NCBI GenBank assembly: GCA_030453055.1
Contig: JAKDLC010000087.1
Location: 1-7,897, forward strand
Length of the DNA: 7,897 nt
From: Nitrosospira sp.
Lineage (GTDB): Bacteria; Pseudomonadota; Gammaproteobacteria; Burkholderiales; Nitrosomonadaceae
Direction of reading: 5' to 3'
Shown in pieces: positions 1-4,906 of this stretch. The position numbers were made by a program, and so were the translations under genes. How positions within the stretch are numbered: position 1 is the stretch's first letter; the number at the start of each line of letters is the position of its first letter. A model generated the notes under the pieces. It worked only from the letters and a program-made list of their open reading frames with translations. It did not search any database and was not told the DNA's origin.

Positions 1-48
1 GTCAAGGGGGCACAGCTTAGGAATACAATCGCTAATTTATGCAATTAA
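1..48 (+). CDS. Possible 3' end of an upstream gene (partial)
   Basis: Frame 1 is open from the left edge and ends at TAA 46-48, giving the tail VKGAQLRNTIANLCN. It overlaps the ATG of the specificity-subunit gene at 39 by 10 bases, as in translationally coupled operons. In type I restriction and related systems the gene before the specificity subunit is usually the methylase, so this could be the end of an HsdM-like protein. Fifteen residues cannot identify it. A second frame stays open to 53-55, so even the frame is uncertain. Confidence 0.3.
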   Translation, partial: VKGAQLRNTIANLCN

Positions 49-1484
49 ACACTAGGATGGTGAAAGTTGCCGAGCAACTGGCACGAGCTCAACATTTCGG
101 CACCCGTAGTGTTGGGGTGCGGCTAGGAGAGCTAGTAAATACCGGCATTCGTCTAGAATCGTCTGCATATGCGCTAGAAGCGAGGCAGGCTGTCATTGAA
201 TTGCAGACCTGTAGCTATCAGTTAAAAGCGTTATTAGGGAATGGGGGTATCTGCCGAGATGCCCACAATGCTTTCCGCTTCAAACGTATCTATGTCGGGC
301 CAGAACAAGGAGTACCGTTCCTTTCCAGTTCCGACATCATAGGCTTGCGCCCCGAACGGGGCGGTTATTTGAGCAAAAAGCACACCAGCAAACTTCAAAA
401 ACTTCAAATCAAGCCATGGGATGTGTTGGTATCGCGCTCAGGCACTATTGGTAATATTAGCTTGGCATCGCCACGTATCGCGGACTGGGTCCTCTCAGAG
501 GATGTCATTCGCCTTGCTGGACCCGATCCCGATACAGCAGGCTATGTGACTGCTTTCCTCCGATCGCGGTGGGGACGTGCCAAATTGATGGGCATGACCT
601 ACGGTTCTGTTGTGCAACATATCGAGGCGCACCATTTACAACATGTATTGATTCCAGAGCTTCCCGCTATACGTCGTATAGAAATTGGTCGCGCGTTTGT
701 AAACGCAGCAAAGAAGCGTGACGAGGCCAACGATTTAATGGATGAGGCGGATACCCAGCTATGTGTAGCACTCAAGTTGCCATCTCTGCTCAATACTAAA
801 AAAGGACCGCAGATCAGCACCATCCACGCTGCGGCATGGGGCAATCGCTTCGATGCCTCGTTTCATAACCCTGGGGCATATTGGGTGAAAGATCAGTTGC
901 AACAACTCGGTCTGCCCGTACTTCCGCTGGGAAATCCGAAACTCACACAGGCCATTCGTGCCGTTACCAAATTTCGAAAGCGTGTCTACGTACCACATGG
1001 TGGAATTCCGTTGCTCTCCAGCAAACAACTTTTTCAGATCGACCCTATCGGTGTAAAGAGATTAGCAAAAGGCGCGCATGAGGGTGATTTGGATGAAATT
1101 GCACTTGAGCCTAATATGGTAATTCTCACCTGTTCTGGCACAATTGGGCGAGTACAAATTGTGCCCTCTTACATGAAGGGATGGGCGGCCAATCAGCACG
1201 CCATTCGCATAGTTACTGGCGATGATTTGTTGGCGGGTTATCTCTACGCTTGGCTTGCCAGCGATTACGGACAAAAACTCATCACCCGATACAGCTATGG
1301 GTCGGTTATCCTTGAAATTGACCGTTTTATGGTTGCTAAAATTCCTGTGCCTGTTCTCCCTTCAGAAGAGATAAATGAAATTGCCAAACTGGTACTTGAT
1401 GCTAACCGTCTTCGCGACGAAGCGTGGAATCTAGAGCAAGAAGCGCTTAAAGTTTTAGACGGCGAGATTGCATCAAAGTCGTAA
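39..1484 (+). CDS. Type I restriction-modification specificity subunit (HsdS-like, two TRDs)
   Basis: A 481-residue protein of the HsdS type, which chooses the DNA target for a methylase/restriction complex. It is built of two similar halves. The first has RLESS (38-42), KRIYV (82-86), VPFLSS (92-97), SGTIG (134-138) and YGS (188-190). The second has RFDAS (270-274), KRVYV (314-318), IPLLSS (323-328), SGTIG (366-370) and YGS (420-422). Each half looks like one target recognition domain followed by a charged helical spacer, at about 210-245 and 440-475. ATG 39 overlaps the preceding frame; ATG 57 is an alternative start, and neither has a strong ribosome site. The base composition is more AT-rich than the right half of the window, which suits horizontal transfer. 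From memory, the layout (GG-x-motif, V/IPFLSSSD, SGTIG) also resembles the S-like subunit MAD5 of the methylation-associated defence system. Family is fairly sure; the exact system cannot be decided without the upstream genes. Confidence 0.85.
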   Translation: MQLNTRMVKVAEQLARAQHFGTRSVGVRLGELVNTGIRLESSAYALEARQAVIELQTCSYQLKALLGNGGICRDAHNAFRFKRIYVGPEQGVPFLSSSDIIGLRPERGGYLSKKHTSKLQKLQIKPWDVLVSRSGTIGNISLASPRIADWVLSEDVIRLAGPDPDTAGYVTAFLRSRWGRAKLMGMTYGSVVQHIEAHHLQHVLIPELPAIRRIEIGRAFVNAAKKRDEANDLMDEADTQLCVALKLPSLLNTKKGPQISTIHAAAWGNRFDASFHNPGAYWVKDQLQQLGLPVLPLGNPKLTQAIRAVTKFRKRVYVPHGGIPLLSSKQLFQIDPIGVKRLAKGAHEGDLDEIALEPNMVILTCSGTIGRVQIVPSYMKGWAANQHAIRIVTGDDLLAGYLYAWLASDYGQKLITRYSYGSVILEIDRFMVAKIPVPVLPSEEINEIAKLVLDANRLRDEAWNLEQEALKVLDGEIASKS

Positions 1485-1580
1485 CATGAATGTACTCCTG
1501 CATGTACTGCATACAGTTATTGACAGTACTCCAAGAGGGAAGAACCAACCTGATATAAGACGATTAATGGCGGGCTTTCA

Positions 1581-1651
1581 GAACAATTCAGTGCTTAGAA
1601 TGCGGACAATTCATTTGCTACAAAACCGGACAATTCTATTTGTTGCTAACA
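1581..1651 (-). mobile_element. Remnant of an IS outer end (possibly IS21-like) with three spaced repeats
   Basis: Three related copies of G(A/G)ACAATTC start at 1581, 1604 and 1628, spaced 23 and 24 bases. The last two are followed by similar TTTG...TA-CA blocks. Read on the minus strand the element begins TGTTAGCAACAAATAG at 1651, with the 5'-TG typical of many IS ends. Multiple short repeats near the tips are known for IS21-family elements, so that family is suggested by recall only. No transposase remains: the hsdS-like gene ends at 1484, and the DNA between it and the repeats holds no credible gene. The tip abuts the antitoxin fragment exactly where that protein's homology stops. Confidence 0.5.
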
Positions 1652-1807
1652 GTCAACATCGACGCCTGCAACCAGCGATCGGACATACTCGACAAGCCCG
1701 GCATCGATGGGCCGCAGGACTTCCGGACGCTCGTCGATGTCTTGCGCCAGCGCATCGAGCATGGCCTGCACCTTGGCGTCTGCGAGCGCGCATGATCGCG
1801 ATGACAT
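1646..1807 (-). pseudogene. C-terminal fragment of a PrlF-family (SohA/YhaV-system) antitoxin
   Basis: A 53-codon frame starts at ATG 1807 and stops at TAG 1646-1648. Residues 9-52 (ADAKVQAMLDALAQDIDERP, then EVLRPIDAGLVEYVRSLVAG, then VDVD) match the C-terminal half of PrlF antitoxins, where a segment like LARDIANHPERLQ is followed by DAGL, a QSLV-type block and GVEVDLDA. The N-terminal AbrB-like DNA-binding domain is missing, and the frame ends two codons into the IS tip. The downstream YhaV-type toxin gene is absent. There is a plausible ribosome site: GAGGGG sits four bases before the ATG, just after the stop of the acetyltransferase gene (1816), so the fragment may still be translated as the third cistron. 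It is most likely a relic left by deletion and IS insertion. Identification is from recalled family sequences. Confidence 0.6.
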
Positions 1808-1815
1808 TTCGCCCC

Positions 1816-2328
1816 TCAGGCTTTCACTGTGTTCAGTCGCAGCATCAGGGTCATCGGATGCTGAGGTGATTCCTGGAAACCGTAGTGCTCATAGAACTGT
1901 TTGGCACGATCGTCGAGGGCATGGACGAGCAGAGCCCGTACTCCGGCGTTTTCTGAAACAGCCACAGCCCGGTTGACGGCGTCTTGCAACAACGCAGCCC
2001 CGAGCTTGGCGCCTTGGGCTCGCTGATCGACAGCCAGCCGCGCCAGAACCATCACCGGAATGGGGTCGGGCATGTTGCGCCGCACTCCACCCGTTGCCGC
2101 TGGGTGCGAAACGGCACCCGCCGCCATTGCGTAGTAGCCGTAGACGCGACCATTCTGATCGCCGACGACAAACGTGCGGCTGGCCCCGCTCAGCTGGTTG
2201 GCCAACGCCCGGCGTTTGAGCCACTCGTCGAGACTCGCCTCGCCGCACCCGAATTCGTCCAGAAGGTGGGCGGCGACGAGCGGCTCTGGCGCGCTGCGTT
2301 GCAAGTTTATTCCGTGCTGGTGTCCCAA
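1816..2328 (-). CDS. GNAT-family acetyltransferase, probable toxin of a DUF1778/GNAT toxin-antitoxin pair (TacT/AtaT-like)
   Basis: A 170-residue GCN5-related N-acetyltransferase. Toxins of this group acetylate the amino group of aminoacyl-tRNAs and so stop translation. Visible signatures are SAPEPL (12-17), the LDEWLKRRALANQLSGASRT block (33-52), the acetyl-CoA loop RAQGAKLGA (103-111) after VLARLAVD, and DRAKQFYEHYGF (140-151), which holds the conserved tyrosines. Length and motif order fit the TacT group. The start is TTG 2328, overlapping the DUF1778 gene by 22 bases with AAGG four bases upstream. TTG 2304, two bases after the antitoxin stop with GGA six bases upstream, is an equally credible start and would shorten the protein by eight residues. 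No frame damage is seen, so this is the one recognised toxin here that looks functional. It is presumably co-transcribed with its antitoxin. Confidence 0.88.
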   Translation of the reverse strand: MGHQHGINLQRSAPEPLVAAHLLDEFGCGEASLDEWLKRRALANQLSGASRTFVVGDQNGRVYGYYAMAAGAVSHPAATGGVRRNMPDPIPVMVLARLAVDQRAQGAKLGAALLQDAVNRAVAVSENAGVRALLVHALDDRAKQFYEHYGFQESPQHPMTLMLRLNTVKA

Positions 2329-2579
2329 GGCGCCTTGAGGGCCATCAAACGTTCAAGCCCGGGGTTGTGCTTGGGCGGCGCATCGAGCATTGCGGTGAAC
2401 TGCTTGAACTTGTCGGCGTCCAGGGTGAAAAACACTTGATCCAGCACCACCGCCTGGGCACGGTCGCAGGCGGCTTCGAGCATGAAGTCCGAACGGTTCT
2501 TGCCCAGCAGGCTGGCGGCGTAATCGATCAGATCACGCTGTTCGGACAGAGCCCGCAGGTTGATGGCGGCGTCACGCAT
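2307..2579 (-). CDS. DUF1778 antitoxin (TacA-like, ribbon-helix-helix)
   Basis: A protein of 90 residues from ATG 2579. The N-terminal part (RDAAINLRALSEQRDLIDYA, then SLLGKNRSDFMLEAACDRAQ) is the ribbon-helix-helix DNA-binding region of DUF1778 antitoxins. The C-terminal part (VFFTLDADKFKQF, LDAPPKHNPGLERLM, KAPWD) is the tail that wraps the partner acetyltransferase. Three ATG codons lie in tandem at 2585, 2582 and 2579. The AGGAG at 2586-2590 touches the first and is six bases from the third, so the third is the best start; 2585 would add two methionines. The stop overlaps the start region of the GNAT gene, as in known pairs. Antitoxins of this kind repress their own operon, alone and in complex with the toxin, and a matching promoter and inverted repeat lie just upstream. 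Confidence 0.9.
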   Translation of the reverse strand: MRDAAINLRALSEQRDLIDYAASLLGKNRSDFMLEAACDRAQAVVLDQVFFTLDADKFKQFTAMLDAPPKHNPGLERLMALKAPWDTSTE

Positions 2580-2585
2580 CATCAT

Positions 2586-2590
2586 CTCCT
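2586..2590 (-). promoter_or_regulatory. Ribosome binding site of the DUF1778 gene
   Basis: AGGAG on the minus strand, six bases before ATG 2579 and directly abutting ATG 2585. The spacing favours the third of three tandem ATG codons as the true start. Confidence 0.7.
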
Positions 2591-2616
2591 ATCTATGCAT
2601 ACACAACAGATATGCA
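2590..2616. promoter_or_regulatory. Candidate operator of the DUF1778/GNAT operon (nested inverted repeats)
   Basis: TGCATA at 2596-2601 and TATGCA at 2611-2616 form a 6-bp inverted repeat with a 9-base spacer. A second, nested repeat pairs TATCT (2590-2594) with AGATA (2608-2612). The block lies between the -10 box and the ribosome site, over the expected transcription start, where a ribbon-helix-helix autorepressor would be expected to bind. The function is inferred from position and symmetry. Confidence 0.5.
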
Positions 2617-2617
2617 A

Positions 2618-2646
2618 ATGATAGTTTGATGTGTAGCCGTTGTCAA
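2618..2646 (-). promoter_or_regulatory. Sigma-70-type promoter of the DUF1778/GNAT operon
   Basis: On the minus strand a perfect -35 box TTGACA (2646-2641) is followed, after exactly 17 bases, by TATCAT (2623-2618), a four-of-six match to the -10 consensus. Transcription should start near 2611, inside the candidate operator and about 30 bases before the start codon. This is the clearest promoter in the window. Confidence 0.7.
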
Positions 2647-2683
2647 TACAGAGGCTGCCGGACAGTGAGAACCGGGATGCCGA

Positions 2684-3000
2684 GGCTCAATCTGTGGTCA
2701 AACGGTACGACGAGCTATTCGAATAATCACTCGGCAAATCGAGCCAGATTTCCGGGGAAACAGCGAAATATTTGCCAAGACGCAAGGCTGTATCAGCAGT
2801 AATCGAACGCTTGCCGTTCACGATCTCGCTAATACGATTGGGCGGTACATTGACGGCACGCGAAAGCGCATTGATGCTGATGCCCATAGGTTTCATAAAT
2901 TCTTCCAGTAAAATCTCACCGGGAGGGATAGGATCGAGTAATTTATTGGTCACAGTTTATTTCCTTAGTGATAATCTACAATCTCTACATCATAAACATC
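2684..3000. repeat. Direct repeat copy 1 (higA and the end of higB)
   Basis: Matches 4932-5251 in the same orientation. Within it 2781-2948 is identical to 5034-5201 (168 bases), while the stretches on either side differ at roughly one base in six and include a 5-base deletion in this copy, next to about 2725. Counts were made by eye. Confidence 0.9.
2687..2953 (-). CDS. higA: HigA-family antitoxin, copy 1, with frameshifted C-terminus
   Basis: An 88-residue XRE-type helix-turn-helix protein. Residues 1-77 nearly match the intact copy at 4907-5206, including PIPPGEILLEEFMKPMGIS and the recognition helix region NVPPNRISEIVNGKRS. After LPSDY the sequence departs into SNSSSYRLTTD, because five bases (GCATA on the plus strand) present in copy 2 are missing near 2725. 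In the old frame a stop also replaces a tryptophan codon, so the last 22 residues cannot be recovered by one indel. The start is GTG 2953 with AGGA eight bases upstream, just after the stop of the HigB remnant. HigA proteins neutralise the HigB mRNA interferase and repress the higBA promoter. DNA binding may survive, but there is no intact toxin here to neutralise. Confidence 0.8.
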   Translation of the reverse strand: MTNKLLDPIPPGEILLEEFMKPMGISINALSRAVNVPPNRISEIVNGKRSITADTALRLGKYFAVSPEIWLDLPSDYSNSSSYRLTTD

Positions 3001-3088
3001 GCCATCCGACCACTTGAAGCGATACGCCACTGATCATTAACACGAATGCTGTATTGTCCCTTGCGGTTGTCTTTGAGTACTTCCAAGA
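2965..3088 (-). pseudogene. higB: C-terminal remnant of HigB toxin, frameshifted and fused to a transposase fragment
   Basis: Residues resembling LEVLKDNRKGQYSIRVNDQW match the C-terminal half of HigB (RelE-fold ribosome-dependent mRNA interferase), whose usual form is LKGDRKGQYSIRINDQWRIC. After WRI one base is missing at 3020/3021, where ATC TGC TTC would be expected. Beyond that point the other frame reads FKWSDGDVYDVEIVDYH and stops at TAA 2965-2967, the normal HigB ending. The N-terminal half and the promoter are gone, replaced by transposase sequence on the same strand. As it stands one open frame (3356-2985) runs from transposase into HigB and ends in a wrong frame, so no active toxin is expected. 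The left limit of the HigB part is approximate. Confidence 0.75.
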
Positions 3089-3332
3089 TTCCCTTGCCGG
3101 CTTTGCGATCCGCCTCGACAAAGGCCAGCAACTGCTGACCGTCCTCTTCTTCGGTAATCATGATTTCGCCCATCAGGGGGCGGCGCAGCACAACGACACG
3201 GCGGCGCTTTTGCCAGCCCATGAGCGACAACTCGCCGTCCTTGCCCTCCCAGCCCTGACCCGCGTCCGTCCAGCCGGTTTCCCGGAAGAGACGCCCGATG
3301 TGGCGCTTGACGGTCGTGTCGGAGCCGCTTGA
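3089..3332 (-). pseudogene. Internal fragment of a DDE transposase (IS1380-like by recall)
   Basis: The minus-strand frame reads SGSDTTVKRHIGRLFRETGW, then a QGWEGKDGELSLMGWQ segment, RRRVVVLRRPLMGEI and EEEDGQQLLAFVEADRKAGKG. This resembles the central part of DDE transposases that I associate with the IS1380 group, from memory. Both ends are missing: the left side runs straight into HigB sequence near 3088 and the right side ends close to the DUF4160 start at 3340. Full transposases of this kind are over 400 residues and about 80 remain. It matters because IS1380/piggyBac-like enzymes can use TTAA-type targets, like the MITE at 4129-4289. Limits are approximate. Confidence 0.55.
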
Positions 3333-3339
3333 TAGAACC

Positions 3340-3600
3340 ATGCCAATCATAAGCACGTTTTATGGGATTATAATTCAGATGTACTGGCGCGATCATTCAC
3401 CGCCGCATTTCCACGCGAACTATGCAGAGGATGAAGTAGTGATCGACATACGCACCTTGGAAATATTGAGAGGAAAAATGTCACGACGGGCGCTGGCGCT
3501 AGTGTTGGAATGGGCGCAGGAACACCGCACCGAACTCATGGAGGATTGGGAATTATGTCAACACAAGCAGTCACCAAAAAGGATATCGCCTCTTCCGTAG
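3340..3600 (+). CDS. DUF4160 domain protein
   Basis: An 86-residue protein that matches the whole DUF4160 family pattern: MPIISTFYGIIIQMYWRDH (1-19), the HSPPHFHA motif (19-26), a VVIDIRTLEILRG strand region, and RRALALVLEWAQEHRTEL followed by W-x-LC. The ATG at 3340 is chosen because the family normally begins MPxIS-x-FYG; an in-frame upstream extension to 3298 would be transposase-derived DNA. The gene overlaps the DUF2442 gene by 46 bases. DUF4160 and DUF2442 are commonly found as adjacent small genes and are suspected to act as a toxin-antitoxin-like pair, but no activity is established that I can name. The histidine-rich HxPPHFH motif suggests a metal or catalytic site (inference). Transposase sequence lies within a few bases of the ATG and no good ribosome site is seen, so the native promoter may be lost. 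Confidence 0.85.
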   Translation: MPIISTFYGIIIQMYWRDHSPPHFHANYAEDEVVIDIRTLEILRGKMSRRALALVLEWAQEHRTELMEDWELCQHKQSPKRISPLP

Positions 3601-3884
3601 TGCCGCCTATAAAAATAACGGCGCCTTGGCGAGTGAAGGCGGTCGAGCCGCTTGACGGCTATCGGCTGCACATTCGCTTTATTGATGGACTGGAGGGCGA
3701 AGTCGATATGTCCGAGTTTGTATGTGCGCCCGATGCCGGAGTTTTTGCCGTGCTGGCTGACCCGGATGCATTTGCCCAGGCGTACGTCGAGCTTGGGGCG
3801 GTCACATGGCCGGGTGAGCTTGACCTGGCCCCGGACGCCATGCATGACGAGATTCAGAAAAACGGAGTGTGGATCCTGAAATAA
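3555..3884 (+). CDS. DUF2442 domain protein
   Basis: A 109-residue protein from ATG 3555. The DUF2442 domain covers about 24-109, with WRVKAVEPLDGYRLHIRFID, GLEGEVDMSEF, the DPDAFAQAYVELGAVTWPG segment and the acidic ELDLAPDAMHDEI end. The first 23 residues form an N-terminal extension, longer than in compact family members. The start is supported by GGAGG at 3540-3544, ten bases upstream, inside the DUF4160 gene. The 46-base overlap indicates coupled translation with DUF4160. The partnership is recurrent in bacterial accessory regions; the role of this protein as a partner or antidote is an inference from size, acidity and context. The reading frame is intact. Confidence 0.85.
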   Translation: MSTQAVTKKDIASSVVPPIKITAPWRVKAVEPLDGYRLHIRFIDGLEGEVDMSEFVCAPDAGVFAVLADPDAFAQAYVELGAVTWPGELDLAPDAMHDEIQKNGVWILK

Positions 3885-4043
3885 AGCGGTAAACCGGCCA
3901 GACCCGAATATCGAACCATCGTGACCGCAGAATAGCAAAAGCCGTAAATTACCGCGATTCGGGCATCCCTGTAACAATTATCGGAGAACCAACATCCGGT
4001 TTGAAATGTTCGGCCCGCATTAATCAAATAATGTTTGCGAGTT

Positions 4044-4062
4044 TGTTAGCTTTATGCTAACA
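4044..4062. promoter_or_regulatory. Candidate operator upstream of the RelE-type/XRE operon
   Basis: TGTTAGC at 4044-4050 and GCTAACA at 4056-4062 form a perfect 7-bp inverted repeat around the 5-base spacer TTTAT, seven bases before ATG 4070. Position and size fit an autoregulatory site for the XRE antitoxin encoded at 4489-4869. No convincing -35/-10 pair was found: TATGCT inside the repeat could be a -10 but lacks a partner at a normal distance. Confidence 0.5.
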
Positions 4063-4069
4063 TCGACAC

Positions 4070-4492
4070 ATGTTCAAGATTGAATACAGCCGCGAATCCC
4101 TGAAAAACATGAAGTCGATACCACTTAACCCGGATGTTTCATAAATTGGCGCGCGCCCTTGCTGGTCTTTTGTTTCGTATGGAAATTTTGCTCAGTCGGG
4201 CGTATGAATCACTACGCCACTCCCTCACAAAATCCCCCTACAAAACAAAATCCTGCGCAATCATCACGCGAATTTATGAAACATCCGGGTTAATTTGTCG
4301 GCAAAGATTCGTGGCAAAATTGAACAACTGGCTCTTGATCCCTTTGTTTCCAATAACAATGTCAGGAAACTGGAAGGCCGCGACGGCTACCGGTTGCGTG
4401 TTGGGGATTGGAGAGTGATCTATGAAATACACAACGACCGGATTACGATTTTCGTCGTGACGGTCCGGCCACGTGGAGGCGGATATAAATGA
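4070..4492 (+). pseudogene. RelE/ParE-superfamily toxin gene split by a MITE
   Basis: The 5' part (4070-4128) encodes [20 protein letters not shown] and the 3' part (4294-4492) encodes [16 protein letters not shown], then [40 protein letters not shown] and RGGGYK. Together they form a typical 85-residue RelE-type toxin (ribosome-dependent mRNA cleavage in the family). The two parts are separated by the MITE at 4129-4289. Dropping the element and one TTAA joins codons CTT and AAT in frame. With the insert, translation ends after 24 residues at a TAA in the left terminal repeat. The total insert (165 bases) is a multiple of three, but the stop remains. The 3' part stays open from TTG 4295 without a clear ribosome site. 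The stop overlaps the antitoxin ATG as ATGA at 4489-4492, so this was a toxin-first operon. Confidence 0.9.
4129..4289. mobile_element. 161-bp MITE with 19-bp perfect terminal inverted repeats and TTAA target duplication
   Basis: The left end CCCGGATGTTTCATAAATT (4129-4147) is the exact reverse complement of the right end AATTTATGAAACATCCGGG (4271-4289). TTAA flanks both sides (4125-4128 and 4290-4293). Because TTAA is itself a palindrome, the arms extend to 23 bp. Inside, 4164-4190 and 4228-4254 are also complementary at about 20 of 27 positions, exactly symmetric about the same centre. GGCGTA (4199-4204) and TACGCC (4213-4218) close a tip with an 8-base loop. GGCGCGCGCC (4148-4157) is a separate small palindrome. 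The element codes for no protein and must depend on a transposase in trans; the IS1380-like fragment at about 3089-3332 hints at the type (inference). Confidence 0.92.
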
Positions 4493-4869
4493 GCAGGATC
4501 CAGTTCATAGAACGAGATGGAAAGCGGGAATACGCCATCGTGCCTATCGATGTTTTTGAGCGCCTGGTATCCACCGCAGAAGATAGGAACGATGTTGCGC
4601 TGTACGATGCGGCGAAACTGGCTGATGATGGCGTGCGCGTCCCCAGCGAAGTCGCTCATGCCATCCTGGATGGCGTCCACCCTATCAAGGCATGGCGTAA
4701 ATATCGCAAACTGACTATACAACTCTTAGCCAATCAGGCCAACATAAGCAAGCCATTTCTCAGTCAGATTGAGAATGGGAAGCGCACCGGAACGATAGGG
4801 GTATTGACGGCTATCTCCCGAGCCCTGGATGTGCCGGTAGACCTTCTGACAGACGATTCCATACAGTAA
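4489..4869 (+). CDS. XRE-family helix-turn-helix antitoxin of the RelE-type toxin
   Basis: A 126-residue protein. The N-terminal part (RIQFIERDGKREYAIVPIDV, then a VFERL helix) is the toxin-facing segment common in antitoxins of this class. An acidic linker follows. An XRE helix-turn-helix spans about 67-122, with LLANQANISKPFLSQIENGK as the turn and recognition helix and VLTAISRALDVPVDLL after it. The ATG overlaps the toxin stop (ATGA). GGAGG at 4475-4479, nine bases before the ATG, gives it its own ribosome site inside the toxin coding sequence, so it can be translated although the toxin gene is broken. It probably represses its own operon through the inverted repeat at 4044-4062. The frame is intact, which makes it an antitoxin without a working partner here. 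Confidence 0.9.
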   Translation: MSRIQFIERDGKREYAIVPIDVFERLVSTAEDRNDVALYDAAKLADDGVRVPSEVAHAILDGVHPIKAWRKYRKLTIQLLANQANISKPFLSQIENGKRTGTIGVLTAISRALDVPVDLLTDDSIQ

Positions 4870-4906
4870 CCACAACCTGGATCAAAAAGGTTTGCTGATT
4901 CCTTGC

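Noticed and set aside
1497..1532. Repeated GTACT and a CTGTATGCAGTACATGCAG stretch resembling a LexA or other operator site
   Set aside because: The bases do not satisfy CTGT-N8-ACAG and there is no gene start placed to be controlled by it.
1468..1976. Plus-strand open frames overlapping the end of hsdS, the IS tip and the minus-strand GNAT gene
   Set aside because: They are out-of-frame readings antisense to the antitoxin fragment and the GNAT gene, have skewed residue content and show no family motif.
1984..2621. Plus-strand open frames across the GNAT and DUF1778 genes
   Set aside because: Antisense shadows of two well-recognised genes on the minus strand.
3558..3977. A 139-residue minus-strand frame
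   Set aside because: It lies opposite the DUF2442 gene, which has clear domain motifs, coupled translation and a ribosome site.
3989..4000. AACATCCGG, similar to the inner part of the MITE terminal repeat
   Set aside because: Only nine bases match, there is no partner repeat or TTAA, so it is taken as chance.
4134..4418. A plus-strand frame starting inside the MITE
   Set aside because: It crosses the element boundary in the wrong frame for the toxin; it is an accident of the insertion.
4874..4892. AACCT/AGGTT stem between the convergent XRE and higA genes as a bidirectional terminator
   Set aside because: Five pairs with a nine-base loop and no T-run on either strand; too weak to call.
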